DNA of 29,592 nucleotides from UBA4064 sp050179135 (GTDB taxonomy: Bacteria > Desulfobacterota > Desulfobacteria > Desulfobacterales > Desulfatirhabdiaceae). The DNA lies in the NCBI GenBank assembly GCA_050179135.1, contig JBFXFK010000055.1, positions 1-29,592 on the forward strand, written 5' to 3'. Made by a program: the position numbers and the translations under genes. The notes under the pieces were generated by a model. It searched no databases and was not told the origin of the DNA. It saw only the letters and a program-made list of their open reading frames with translations. This document shows positions 1 through 8,425 of the stretch, piece by piece. Every line of letters starts with the position of its first letter. Within the stretch, counting starts at the first letter, position 1.

Positions 1-1
1 C

Positions 2-310
2 CTTGAACTGCTGTTCTACGGCAATCTGATTTCGGCCACGGAAGCGTTGAACATGGGACTGATCAACCGGGTCGTACCGGATGCCGACCTGGAAAAGGAA
101 GCCCGGAATTGGGCCGCAATTCTGGCGCAAAAGAGTCCTCTGGCGCTCCAGATTGCCAAAAAGGCATTTTATTCCGCGGCGGATCAGGATTACTACAAAT
201 CATTTGAATATATGAACGAAGCCTTTGCACGGTTGTGTTCGACAGAAGATGCCAAAGAAGGGATCAGTGCATTTCTGGAAAAACGCAGCCCGGATTGGAA
301 AGAGAAATAG
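2..310 (+). CDS. Enoyl-CoA hydratase/isomerase family protein, C-terminal part (5' end outside window)
   Basis: The reading frame is open from base 2 and ends at TAG 308-310, giving about 102 residues of a crotonase-superfamily protein. The piece carries the family's C-terminal pattern: a G-N-L-I-S-A-T-E-A segment, then N-M-G-L-I-N-R-V-V-P, then the K-S-P-L-A-L helix, ending with a F-L-E-K-R-S-P-D-W tail. Crotonases of this type hydrate trans-2-enoyl-CoA in beta-oxidation. The catalytic Glu residues and oxyanion-hole glycines lie in the missing upstream part, so activity and exact substrate cannot be judged. The acyl-CoA ligase at 6553-8289 is compatible with fatty-acid use but is not in the same operon. 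The first internal ATG (47) is not the true start because similarity continues upstream of it. Family assignment is firm; the reaction within the superfamily is not. Confidence 0.88.
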   Translation, partial: LELLFYGNLISATEALNMGLINRVVPDADLEKEARNWAAILAQKSPLALQIAKKAFYSAADQDYYKSFEYMNEAFARLCSTEDAKEGISAFLEKRSPDWKEK

Positions 311-323
311 GCTGTCATTTGGA

Positions 324-357
324 CGCTGGTTCCCAAGCTGGGGCTTGGGAACCAGCG
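324..357. repeat. Perfect 15-bp inverted repeat, GGTTCCCAAGC family
   Basis: The arms CGCTGGTTCCCAAGC (324-338) and GCTTGGGAACCAGCG (343-357) are perfectly complementary around a 4-nt loop. The same GGTTCCCAAGC core recurs at 6230-6255 and, degraded, at 6329-6354, so this is a dispersed palindromic repeat. It lies 13 bases past the hydratase stop codon and could slow or stop transcription, but no T-run follows it, so it is not called as an intrinsic terminator. Confidence 0.8.
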
Positions 358-430
358 AAACCGGGTGTACACGGTAAATGTTCATGAATCATTCCATGAC
401 GTTGACCCCCAGGTATGAAAATAAATGCCT

Positions 431-600
431 TGGTTCCAAACTGGCTCATTGGAGTGTCAAAATGAAATTTTGACATAAAGCAAAAAAACCGTTGAATACA
501 TGTTGGGTCTATTATTTCAGACAGTTTGTCATGTTAATCAGGTTGTGTCAAAATTGTGTTTTGACACTCCAGGCCTTGGCATCTGACAAGTTTGGAACCA
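431..600. repeat. Nested composite inverted repeat with two TGTCAAAA palindromes
   Basis: The outer arms TGGTTCCAAACT (431-442) and AGTTTGGAACCA (589-600) are complementary. The inner arms TGGAGTGTCAAAA (450-462) and TTTTGACACTCCA (559-571) are also perfectly complementary. Each inner arm belongs to its own short palindrome: 455-475 has 9-bp arms TGTCAAAAT/ATTTTGACA around GAA, and 546-566 has the same arms with one mismatch around TGT. The result is a palindrome of palindromes. It could be a MITE-like element or a paired operator for a dimeric regulator; the sequence does not decide between these. Confidence 0.65.
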
Positions 601-685
601 GACCACCACGATTCATATTGAAACACTGTATTTTCACGGTAAACCCTCATGATCAAAGTTTTGGTCGCCCGGTATATGAAAATGA

Positions 686-707
686 GGGCGAACACTTAGG
701 TTCGCCC
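686..707. repeat. Short GGGCGAAC hairpin
   Basis: GGGCGAAC (686-693) pairs perfectly with GTTCGCCC (700-707) around a 6-nt loop. The following CCTAC makes the right half resemble the GTCGCCCCTAC repeats at 27054-27063, so it is probably a member of the same dispersed family. It lies 37 bases upstream of the transporter start and could sit in its leader. Confidence 0.55.
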
Positions 708-743
708 CTACAGAATGTATTTTCAAGGTAAAATGGAGTTCCG

Positions 744-1982
744 ATGATTCAATGTACCTTGGGGCTGCTGGCAATCTGTGTAATAGCAGCCATATTGAGT
801 GAAAACAGGAAAAAAATATCGGTGCGCATCATTCTGGCTTCACTGGCGCTTCAATTGGTTCTGGGTTTTTTTTTATTGAAGTTCGATGTGGTCCGTCAGG
901 GCTTTCTGTTTCTGAACCGGCTTGTGCTGACAATTGATACGGCAACGACTGAAGGAACAAAAATGGTTTTTGGTTACCTGGGTGGGGCAACACTGCCCTT
1001 TCAGGAAATCTATCCCAATTCATCGATCATACTGGCATTCAAATCACTTCCAATCGTTCTGGTGATGAGCGCCCTGTCGGCCCTTCTGTTTTACTGGAAG
1101 ATCCTTCCCGTTATCGTCAGGCTTTTCAGCGTCGTTCTGAACAGAACCCTCAAAACCGGCGGGGCTGAAGGCATTGGCGTTTCCGCCAATATTTTCGTGG
1201 GCATGGTGGAAGCCCCCCTGCTGATCAAACCCTATCTGGGTGCCATGACCCGGAGTGAGCTATTCACAATCATGACCAGCGGTATGGCGACCATTGCCGG
1301 AACGGTGATGGTCCTGTATGCTTCCATTCTCCAATCGGCAATTCCGGGTATTTTGGGCCATATTCTCACGGCATCCATCATCAGTGCGCCGGCAGCTATA
1401 CTGATTGCCAAAGTCATGGTGCCTGAGACCGGAGAAATCACTTCCGGAGATTTTGTAACGGAAAAGCCTTACAAAAGTATCATGGATGCGGTCACCCGGG
1501 GAACGATTCAGGGTGTCGATCTTCTGATCAACATCATTGCCATGATCATCGTTTTGGTCGCCCTGGTCAGTATCGTCAATATGGCACTCGGACTGTTGCC
1601 CGAATTCCAGGGAAAGGGAGTGACCCTTCAGCGCATACTGGGCTGGATCATGGCGCCGGTGGTCTGGCTGATGGGCATCCCCTGGTCCGAGTCCGTGACA
1701 GCCGGATCACTGATGGGTACCAAGACCGTATTGAACGAATTTATCGCCTATATCGATCTGTCGAACCTTCCGGAATCCGCCCTGTCCGAACGAAGTCGTA
1801 TTATCATTACCTATGCCATGTGTGGCTTTGCAAATCCCGCCAGCCTGGGCATCATGATCGGCGGCATGGGCGTCATGGCTCCGGAACGACGGGATGAAAT
1901 CGTCAGCCTGGGTTTCCGGTCCATTGTTTCCGGAACCCTTGCCACGTGCATGACGGGTGCTGTGGCCGGATTATTTTTATAA
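744..1982 (+). CDS. Concentrative nucleoside transporter (CNT/NupC family) with altered nucleobase motif
   Basis: This is a 412-residue, strongly hydrophobic inner-membrane protein of the usual length for bacterial CNT symporters, which import nucleosides with Na+ or H+. The family signatures are present in order: S-A-N-I-F-V-G-x-x-E-A-P (N149 to P158), S-E-L-F...A-T-I-A-G (171-186), W-S-E-S...T-V-L-N-E-F (315-333) and G-F-A-N-P-A-S (361-367). E156, E332, N364 and S367 align with the ligand-binding Glu, Glu, Asn and Ser of the Vibrio cholerae CNT structure. N149 and V152 match its sodium site. The Gln-Thr pair that contacts the base in that protein is Met154-Val155 here, so substrate preference may differ. 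The start ATG 744 has GGAG at 735-738. The gene seems to be transcribed alone; 50 bases separate its stop from the next gene's earliest possible start. Family assignment is firm, substrate uncertain. Confidence 0.92.
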   Translation: MIQCTLGLLAICVIAAILSENRKKISVRIILASLALQLVLGFFLLKFDVVRQGFLFLNRLVLTIDTATTEGTKMVFGYLGGATLPFQEIYPNSSIILAFKSLPIVLVMSALSALLFYWKILPVIVRLFSVVLNRTLKTGGAEGIGVSANIFVGMVEAPLLIKPYLGAMTRSELFTIMTSGMATIAGTVMVLYASILQSAIPGILGHILTASIISAPAAILIAKVMVPETGEITSGDFVTEKPYKSIMDAVTRGTIQGVDLLINIIAMIIVLVALVSIVNMALGLLPEFQGKGVTLQRILGWIMAPVVWLMGIPWSESVTAGSLMGTKTVLNEFIAYIDLSNLPESALSERSRIIITYAMCGFANPASLGIMIGGMGVMAPERRDEIVSLGFRSIVSGTLATCMTGAVAGLFL

Positions 1983-2098
1983 AGAATGTCGCACGAAGAG
2001 AATAATTATGTTATATATTTTTCTCTGAAAACATGAGGAAAAAATACGCTTTCCGACAGCCTTACAAAATCACAGGGTGCGAGAACGGGAGGGGTAAG

Positions 2099-5000
2099 AT
2101 GAAAAAGAAAATAACCGGAAAGATCGGCCATGGGACATTCATCATCTTCGTGCTTTTTCTGACCGCCGGATCTGCCGCCGGTTCTCCTCAGTTGGGGGAC
2201 AACATGGAATTTGGGGCCGGGTTGGAGACCGGCGATCCAATTTCCGCAGGGAGCGGCGGCTATCGCTTCCACATGCCGCTGCTCAACGTTTTTTTGGGGA
2301 TCATACCGGTGAATTTCGGGCTTATGTACGGCTCGGACTTTTGCGGCTGGTGCGTCAATATGCCACCGGAAAGAGACGTTCCCCTGCCGTTCTGGTGGAG
2401 CCCGAAATTTGCGGCCGCCTTTTCCACACCACCAGGAGGAGAGAATCTCTTTACAGTTCAGATGGACAATGGTGATGTGGTCTCTTTCAAGAAAACCGGA
2501 GATGAATGGGAATTGACCGGCGCAGGGGATAATTTCTGGGAACATCCGGTATCGTCTTCGCGCATGAAATATGTTCTCAAGGAGACCACAGAAACGATGG
2601 TGGTGATGGATCCCATCCGGAAACTGTTTATCGTCTTCGAAAAATACGGCGCCGGGCCGACGGAGGTTCGGGTACTATATGTTAAAAACCGTGACGGAGA
2701 GGGGCTGTCTTACAACTATGTCGATGAAAGTCGAAACCCTTCATCCATTTTTACCTATATTTCCGGGCCCGTTTATGGCCGTCTGATATTTACTTACGGA
2801 ACGGACATACTGGGAATCGCCACGGTTGCGGACGGGTTCGGAAGACAGGTGACATTCCAATATGAGTACGACGCCGTGGATAATGGGAATAAATGGACCC
2901 TTCGGTCCGTGACCGATGCCATGGGCAATACCACCGCGTTCCGCTACGCCGGAAGCGACCGGATTTCGTCCCGTCAGTTGCCGATGGGTAATACACCCGT
3001 TTCGCAAACGTATGATGATGCCGATCTCGATGGGACCACTGAAACGCGGGTGACTTTGCAGATGGATGCCTATGAGCATAGGACAACCCTTGGCTATGAC
3101 CCCCTCGCCAACCGGGTGACGGAGCAGCGGCCCGACGGCAATACGGTGATTTACGAGCATAACGGCGAGTATGGGCCGCCCAAGGCCGTTACCGACGCAG
3201 CCGGCAGGAAAATGAACTTTACCATCAACTCCGACCAGCAGATTACGCAGGTCGGGGACAGGCTGGGAGATTCTACGAACATCACCTATCATCCGGAGAC
3301 CGGCTATCCTGCCACGGTAACCAATGCCAGGGGTGACACGGTGACGTATTCCTACACAGCCCAGGAACAAACCTTCTGGACCATAACCGATTTGGAGGAA
3401 GTGACATTTACCTTCTACAACCTGACACGCATCGATTATCCTGACGGCACCAACGAGCAGTTTACCCATGATTCCGAAGGCCATCTGCTGACAAGGACAG
3501 ACCGCGGCGGAAAAGCCTGGACCTATACATATAATACCAAGGGCCAAATCAAGACCGTCACGAATCCGTCGGGGGGCGTCACAACCTATACATACGTTGC
3601 CGATTTGGATTCCAATCCCAAAAATTATCCGGTTATCCTGTTGGCTGCCAGCACGGATTCCGACAGAGGGACAACGACGTATGACTATGACACCTACTAC
3701 AGACTTCAGCGAATTACGCACCCGGACGACACATACATCGAGATAATCTATGACCTCAACGACCGGCTCACCGCCATCCGGGATGAAAACAACCATACCT
3801 ATACGTACACCTACGATGCAAACGGCAATCTTACCGTGGTAACGGACCCGGCAAACAACCAGACACAATACGCCTACGATCTCATGGACAGGGTTACGCA
3901 GATCACCAACAGATTGAACCAAACGGCTACCCTTGCCTACGACAACATGGGCAGGGCCGCATCCATATCCGATCCCGGCGGCATCAGCATCGCCCTCGGT
4001 TATGACCCGAGGGGATGGCTGAACAGCTCGACCATCGATGGAAAAACCTGGCAGACCACCTATGATGATGAAGGCATCGCGACCTCGACCCAAACGCCTC
4101 TGATCAACACAACGACATATCAGAGCGACAGCCTTGGCCGCATCGAAGCCATTACCAATCCCCTCGGCCAGACAACGACCGTGATCCGCGATAAAATGGG
4201 CCGCATAACCGGAATTACCGATCCGCTGAACCGAACGATCACCTACGGGTATGACAACCGGGGACTGCTTGCAAGCGTCACAACGCCGGGATCGGGAACT
4301 GCAGCCTTTGCCAGGAACGACCTTGGGCTCCTGGAAAAAATCACCGACCCAAACGGCAATGATTGGACATTCGGTTACACCAATATGGGAAGACTGTCAT
4401 CGATCACAACCCCCCTTGCCCAAACAACCGGCTACAACTATGATTCCAGAGGGAGACTGTCCCGGATCACGTATGCCGATGCCTCGACAATGGACAGGAC
4501 ATACGACCAGGCGGAAAATGTTGTCCGGCGGCTTTACTCCGACGGCACCGATCATCAATACACCCATGATGCGCTGAATCGCATCGTAACGGTAAGCGCG
4601 GGCGGAGGTGCCCCGGGCCTGCAATTGACACGGGATGCCGAAAGCAGGATTACATCCACCAACCAGGCCGGAACGAATTTCGGAGCGAGCTACGACAACA
4701 GTGGAAGGCTCGCGACAGCCACATACAATAATGACACCTTTACGGTTGCCTACACCTACCATGCCGCAACCGGACAATTGAGCCGAGTGACGGATAGTTT
4801 GACCGGAGCAGGGATCGACTTCACCTATGACAACGACGGCAGACTTACAGGCATGACACGCGCCAACGGCGTCAACACCGCCTACACCTATGACGGGGCG
4901 GGGCAATTGACCGGAATACAGGATGGATCGATCATAGACCTCCGATACATCCTGGATGGGGCCGGACAGGTCGTCTCGGTGGACATGAACGTTCCACTGA

Positions 5001-6166
5001 ATCCGGAAACCCTTCTGGTTCCGGGAACAGACACCGTCACCTGCGATGAGGCCTCGCGGGTGTCCACCGCAGGGTATGAGTATGATGCAAGAGGAAGGCT
5101 GATGGCGTCTCCGGGCCACAGCTATACCTGGGATGGTGCATCAAGGCTTACCGGAATCGACGATACGGTTCTGGTTTATAACGGGCTCGGAGATCTTGTT
5201 ATCCGGGACGATACGCATTTTTACTACAACCGTGCGATCGGGCTAAAACCCATTGTCGGGGAAAAGAGTGGAACCACAGGTTCTTTTCTGAGGTACTATG
5301 TCTGGACACCGGGAGGCAGTCTTCTCTACATGATCGATGCATCCGACTCCAATGCGGTCTATTACTATCATTTTGACAGAACCGGATCGACTCTGGCACT
5401 GACGAACGCCGCAGGCACAGTGACCGATTCCTATGCCTATACCCCGTATGGGAGATCGATCGGTCATAACGGCTCCAGTCAACAGCCATTTACCTTCGTG
5501 GGTCAGTGGGGAGTGAGGCACGAAGGCGGAGACAGTGCGCTCTATCACATGAGGGCCAGATATTACGATGCAGTGACCGGGAGATTCATCAGTCCCGACC
5601 CGGTATGGCCTGTTTTGGGAGAGACTGCGGGACTGAACCCGTACCAGTACTCGGCAAACGAGCCAATCGGGAACGTGGATGTTACCGGCCTTTCGAGAAT
5701 ATTGCTTAGCAGAAGGGAAAGAGATTGGCTAACCGAGGAATTTCGCACTATGGTTGAAGGCATGAGTGATGCGGAATTCATGCGGGAATGGACATGGTTC
5801 TCACGATCGTACGAGATTGATATTCTTGACGATTATTTTCGAGATTGGGGTGTCATTTGGGGGATGACTTTGGGCAACCTCGATGCCTTCGAGATGAGGA
5901 TGGATGAGTACAGGCATGAATTCTTACTGGAGCTGTTTGAAGAGGAAGCCGTCAGAAGGCCTGATTCCAGGCGTACTTTAAGGTATATAGGTCTAGACCA
6001 TAGAGACAATGTTATTTATGAGTTTGTCTTGCCCGAAGAAAGAACGGGGAACACGGACTATTCCACTGAGGCGCACATGGGCAATCGGGAGACGCCGCAC
6101 AAAGGCCCCAGTATCTTTGACATATTAGAGAGAAGTCGGGAAAGATTTTCGCTTAGACCCCACTGA
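2099..6166 (+). CDS. Secreted RHS/YD-repeat protein with unrecognised C-terminal tip
   Basis: This 1355-residue protein begins with a Lys-rich N-terminus and hydrophobic segment (about residues 10-27) ending in A-G-S-A-A-G-S, a likely Sec signal peptide. A degenerate RHS N-terminal region follows, then roughly 30 YD repeats of the G-x-x-x-x-x-x-Y-D/T-Y type through about residue 1100. The RHS-associated core lies near 1150-1197 (R-A-R-Y-Y-D, G-R-F-I-S-P-D-P, N-P-Y-Q-Y-S-A-N-E-P, D-V-T-G). In this family the repeats form a closed shell and the core marks where a variable C-terminal domain begins. Here about 158 residues follow (1198-1355), acidic, probably helical at first, with many AGA/AGG arginine codons; I do not recognise the fold. 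ATG 2099 is chosen because GGGAGGGG (2088-2095) precedes it and the signal peptide follows directly. An in-frame ATG at 2033 would put 22 extra residues before the signal. No immunity-like gene follows. Confidence 0.9.
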   Translation: MKKKITGKIGHGTFIIFVLFLTAGSAAGSPQLGDNMEFGAGLETGDPISAGSGGYRFHMPLLNVFLGIIPVNFGLMYGSDFCGWCVNMPPERDVPLPFWWSPKFAAAFSTPPGGENLFTVQMDNGDVVSFKKTGDEWELTGAGDNFWEHPVSSSRMKYVLKETTETMVVMDPIRKLFIVFEKYGAGPTEVRVLYVKNRDGEGLSYNYVDESRNPSSIFTYISGPVYGRLIFTYGTDILGIATVADGFGRQVTFQYEYDAVDNGNKWTLRSVTDAMGNTTAFRYAGSDRISSRQLPMGNTPVSQTYDDADLDGTTETRVTLQMDAYEHRTTLGYDPLANRVTEQRPDGNTVIYEHNGEYGPPKAVTDAAGRKMNFTINSDQQITQVGDRLGDSTNITYHPETGYPATVTNARGDTVTYSYTAQEQTFWTITDLEEVTFTFYNLTRIDYPDGTNEQFTHDSEGHLLTRTDRGGKAWTYTYNTKGQIKTVTNPSGGVTTYTYVADLDSNPKNYPVILLAASTDSDRGTTTYDYDTYYRLQRITHPDDTYIEIIYDLNDRLTAIRDENNHTYTYTYDANGNLTVVTDPANNQTQYAYDLMDRVTQITNRLNQTATLAYDNMGRAASISDPGGISIALGYDPRGWLNSSTIDGKTWQTTYDDEGIATSTQTPLINTTTYQSDSLGRIEAITNPLGQTTTVIRDKMGRITGITDPLNRTITYGYDNRGLLASVTTPGSGTAAFARNDLGLLEKITDPNGNDWTFGYTNMGRLSSITTPLAQTTGYNYDSRGRLSRITYADASTMDRTYDQAENVVRRLYSDGTDHQYTHDALNRIVTVSAGGGAPGLQLTRDAESRITSTNQAGTNFGASYDNSGRLATATYNNDTFTVAYTYHAATGQLSRVTDSLTGAGIDFTYDNDGRLTGMTRANGVNTAYTYDGAGQLTGIQDGSIIDLRYILDGAGQVVSVDMNVPLNPETLLVPGTDTVTCDEASRVSTAGYEYDARGRLMASPGHSYTWDGASRLTGIDDTVLVYNGLGDLVIRDDTHFYYNRAIGLKPIVGEKSGTTGSFLRYYVWTPGGSLLYMIDASDSNAVYYYHFDRTGSTLALTNAAGTVTDSYAYTPYGRSIGHNGSSQQPFTFVGQWGVRHEGGDSALYHMRARYYDAVTGRFISPDPVWPVLGETAGLNPYQYSANEPIGNVDVTGLSRILLSRRERDWLTEEFRTMVEGMSDAEFMREWTWFSRSYEIDILDDYFRDWGVIWGMTLGNLDAFEMRMDEYRHEFLLELFEEEAVRRPDSRRTLRYIGLDHRDNVIYEFVLPEERTGNTDYSTEAHMGNRETPHKGPSIFDILERSRERFSLRPH

Positions 6167-6552
6167 CCCTCTCTTCAGCGGGAAAGTCGGGGAGGGGACA
6201 GAGCAACCGCAGGTTATGACCGTTACCCTGGTTCCCAAGCTCCAGCTTGGGAACCGATGCCCATGAAGCTCTGCTTCAATCCTTTTCCAGACATTGCTCT
6301 GACACGGGAAGGCGGAGCTTCCCGATCGGGTTCTCAAGCTGGAGTTTGGGAACCAGCGGAAGGATACTGTATTTGAAAATTAATTCACATGAGTTTGAAA
6401 TGCTCCAAAAGGAATCAGCATCAGGAGGCAGAACCCATTGATGAATTGTCTTTCCGAATTCAACCGGAAAACACATGAAATAAAAAAACAAATTTCAGGT
6501 TTTAGGTGACAATAACGACCATCTTTTCCAACCATTTACAGGAGGATAGTTC
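6167..6552. other. Gene-free spacer after the RHS gene
   Basis: I see no credible gene. The frames of 64 to 81 codons here overlap palindromic repeats or the start of the acyl-CoA ligase gene. The segment 6230-6354 consists of two GGTTCCCAAGC-family palindromes back to back. The right end carries AGGAGG (6540-6545), the ribosome-binding site of the downstream ligase. The expected position of an RHS immunity gene is empty. Confidence 0.6.
6230..6354. repeat. Pair of GGTTCCCAAGCT palindromes
   Basis: GGTTCCCAAGCT (6230-6241) and AGCTTGGGAACC (6244-6255) form a perfect 12-bp-arm palindrome with a CC centre. A second, decayed copy has GGTTCTCAAGCT (6329-6340) and AGTTTGGGAACC (6343-6354), 10 of 12 positions complementary. 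The outermost arms of the two copies can also pair with each other. The same core occurs at 324-357. Confidence 0.8.
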
Positions 6553-8289
6553 ATGGCAGCCAATACATGGCAAACAGACAGATGGCCAGAAGGCGTTGCG
6601 CGGGAAGTTTTGGGTTATGAAAAGCCGGTTTTTTCTTTTCTGGAAGAATCCGCCAAAAATTATCCCAACCAGGTTTATACGATTTTCAATGATGGCGCCC
6701 GAACCTATGCACAAGTCAATGACGCGGCGAACCGGGTGGCCAATTTTCTGATTTCACGGGGCATCAAAAAAGGGGATCGTGTTGCCATCTTTTTGCCCAA
6801 CCTTCCGCAGTACCCCCCCATCTATTTTGGAATTTTAAAGGCCGGAGCCGTTTGTGTCACCTGCAATCCGGTTTACACCGCCGGAGAGCTCAATTATCAG
6901 TTGAAAGACTCCGGCGCACGGGCTGTGTTTGTCATGGATCATCCCCAAATGTATCCGACTGCGGTCAAGGCCATAGAGGGCTCGGATGTCAAAACGGTTG
7001 TCATCTGCAATGTCAAATCCTATCTGCCTGCATTAAAGGGTTTTCTGGGCGGATTGCTGGGCAAAATCCCCAAGGCGGCCAGCCATGCGCCGGATCATGT
7101 ATTTTTTGATCAGGTGGTTGCCGGAGCCAAATCAGATACGCCAAAGGTGGATATCGATCCCAAAAACGATCTGGCCCTGATCATTTACACCGGTGGCACG
7201 ACCGGTGTTCCCAAGGGAGCCGCTCTGACACATGCCAATTTTGTATTCGATGCCCTGGCCACGTTTGAATGGTTGAGAATTCCACATGAAAAGGGTGCTC
7301 CTCCCGAAAAGCTGCGACATGGTGGATTCCACTGTTATCTGGGTGTTCTGCCGTGGTACCACAGCTTTGGCATGACACTCTGTCTTCTGTGTTCATGTGC
7401 CAGCGCCAGCAAACTGGTCTGTATTCCGGATCCACGGGCCGGAAATCCCCCCTTTACCGAAGTGCTCAAGGCGGTTCAGAAATATCGGACCACCCTGATG
7501 ATCGCTGTACCCACCATCTTTGTCGCGTTCATGAACCATCCCCAGTTGGATCAATATGATCTCAGCTCCATTTTGTGTTGTGGTTCGGGTGGTGCGCCGT
7601 TACCTCCGGAAGTTGCCAAAAAGTTTGAGGCCAAAACCGGCTGTATCATCTTTGAAGGTTATGGATTGAGTGAAACCGCACCCGTGGCATCATTGAACCC
7701 GACCAATACCAGGGATCGAAAATTTGGTTCGGTAGGTTTCCCGCTTCCCAACACAGACATCAAAATTGTGGATACCGAAACCGGTTTGAACCCGTTGCCA
7801 AAAGGCGAGGATGGCGAGATTGCCATTGGCGGACCTCAGGTCATGACCGGATATTGGAACAAGCCGGAAGAAAACAAGGCTGTTTTTCGCGAAATTGACG
7901 GCAGGCGGTATTTTCTGACCGGAGATGTCGGCCATATCGACCCGGAAGGTTATATCATCATTACGGACCGGAAAAAAGACCTGATCCTGGTGGGCGGATT
8001 CAACTGCTATCCCCGTGAGGTGGAAGAGGTTTTGTATGCCCATCCCAATGTGGCCAATGTGGCCGTCGTCGGCGTACCGGATGCCAAAAGCGGTGAATCG
8101 GTCAAGGCCTTTGTTCAGCTTGTTCCCGGAACCACGGCAACCGAAGCGGAACTGCTTGAATTCTGCAAGGAAAGACTGGCCGGATACAAACGCCCCAGAT
8201 CCATTGAATTCCGGGATGTATTGCCGACGTCTCCGGTTGGAAAAGTTCTGCGGCGGGTATTGCGGGACGAGGAACGCAAAAAGGTCTGA
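6553..8289 (+). CDS. Long-chain fatty acid--CoA ligase (acyl-CoA synthetase, ANL superfamily)
   Basis: This 578-residue cytoplasmic or membrane-associated enzyme activates fatty acids with ATP and CoA, giving acyl-CoA for beta-oxidation or lipid synthesis. Expected motifs are all present: the P-loop-like A3 segment Y-T-G-G-T-T-G-V-P-K-G (212-222), A5 G-Y-G-L-S-E-T-A-P (369-377), A7 T-G-D (456-458), A8 D-R-K-K-D-L-I-L-V-G-G-F-N (from about 472), and the adenylating lysine in the C-terminal P-V-G-K motif (K564). Length and motif order fit FadD-like ligases. The start ATG 6553 has AGGAGG at 6540-6545. The gene appears monocistronic; the next transcript starts with a riboswitch. Chain-length preference cannot be read from sequence. 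Confidence 0.92.
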   Translation: MAANTWQTDRWPEGVAREVLGYEKPVFSFLEESAKNYPNQVYTIFNDGARTYAQVNDAANRVANFLISRGIKKGDRVAIFLPNLPQYPPIYFGILKAGAVCVTCNPVYTAGELNYQLKDSGARAVFVMDHPQMYPTAVKAIEGSDVKTVVICNVKSYLPALKGFLGGLLGKIPKAASHAPDHVFFDQVVAGAKSDTPKVDIDPKNDLALIIYTGGTTGVPKGAALTHANFVFDALATFEWLRIPHEKGAPPEKLRHGGFHCYLGVLPWYHSFGMTLCLLCSCASASKLVCIPDPRAGNPPFTEVLKAVQKYRTTLMIAVPTIFVAFMNHPQLDQYDLSSILCCGSGGAPLPPEVAKKFEAKTGCIIFEGYGLSETAPVASLNPTNTRDRKFGSVGFPLPNTDIKIVDTETGLNPLPKGEDGEIAIGGPQVMTGYWNKPEENKAVFREIDGRRYFLTGDVGHIDPEGYIIITDRKKDLILVGGFNCYPREVEEVLYAHPNVANVAVVGVPDAKSGESVKAFVQLVPGTTATEAELLEFCKERLAGYKRPRSIEFRDVLPTSPVGKVLRRVLRDEERKKV

Positions 8290-8301
8290 TCACTGAAGCG
8301 G

Positions 8302-8396
8302 GTAGGTCAGGGTGCGACCAACGGGAGTTTCCTGACAAGCCAAATAGCGGCATTTCGGCAGTCAGGTAGGCCAAACAACCGGCCAACCTGACCTAC
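8302..8396. repeat. Inverted repeat between ligase gene and riboswitch
   Basis: GTAGGTCAG (8302-8310) is complementary to CTGACCTAC (8388-8396), with a further direct GTCAGGTAGG (8361-8370) and a GGCC-rich centre between them. It starts 12 bases after the ligase stop. It looks like another intergenic repeat element; no T-run follows, so terminator function is not claimed. Confidence 0.5.
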
Positions 8397-8425
8397 AGGC
8401 TGAAGCATGACAGTCATTTTTACAC

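Larger units (their letters stand above)
311..743. other. Gene-free spacer with several palindromic repeats
   Basis: No convincing gene is present. The 79-codon frame at 492-731 overlaps repeat sequence and has no recognisable protein. The region holds a 15-bp-arm hairpin (324-357), two TGTCAAAA-type palindromes (455-475 and 546-566) nested within longer inverted repeats (431-600), and a GGGCGAAC hairpin (686-707). The stretches near 367-420 and 637-684 also resemble each other loosely: both contain CACGGTAAA, then TCATGA, then GGTAT followed by GAAAAT. This suggests an old duplication of the spacer sequence. The spacer ends in the GGAG ribosome-binding site of the transporter gene. Confidence 0.6.

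Noticed and set aside
324..357. Rho-independent terminator of the hydratase gene
   Set aside because: The stem is strong but no T-run follows, and the same palindrome recurs elsewhere as a dispersed repeat, so it is listed as a repeat only.
492..731. 79-codon frame in the first spacer
   Set aside because: Most of it is palindromic repeat sequence, with no ribosome-binding site or protein similarity that I can see.
2033..2098. Upstream ATG of the RHS gene as the true start
   Set aside because: It would place 22 extra residues before the signal peptide, and the strong GGGAGGGG site serves ATG 2099.
2741..4093. 450-codon open frame on the minus strand inside the RHS gene
   Set aside because: It is a shadow of the repetitive YD-repeat coding sequence, lies antisense to a clear gene, lacks a ribosome site and shows a biased Gly/Ile/Val composition with no domain.
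6247..6441. Possible immunity gene for the RHS tip (64 codons)
   Set aside because: It begins inside the GGTTCCCAAGCT palindrome and runs through the second copy; no Shine-Dalgarno site and no protein-like composition.
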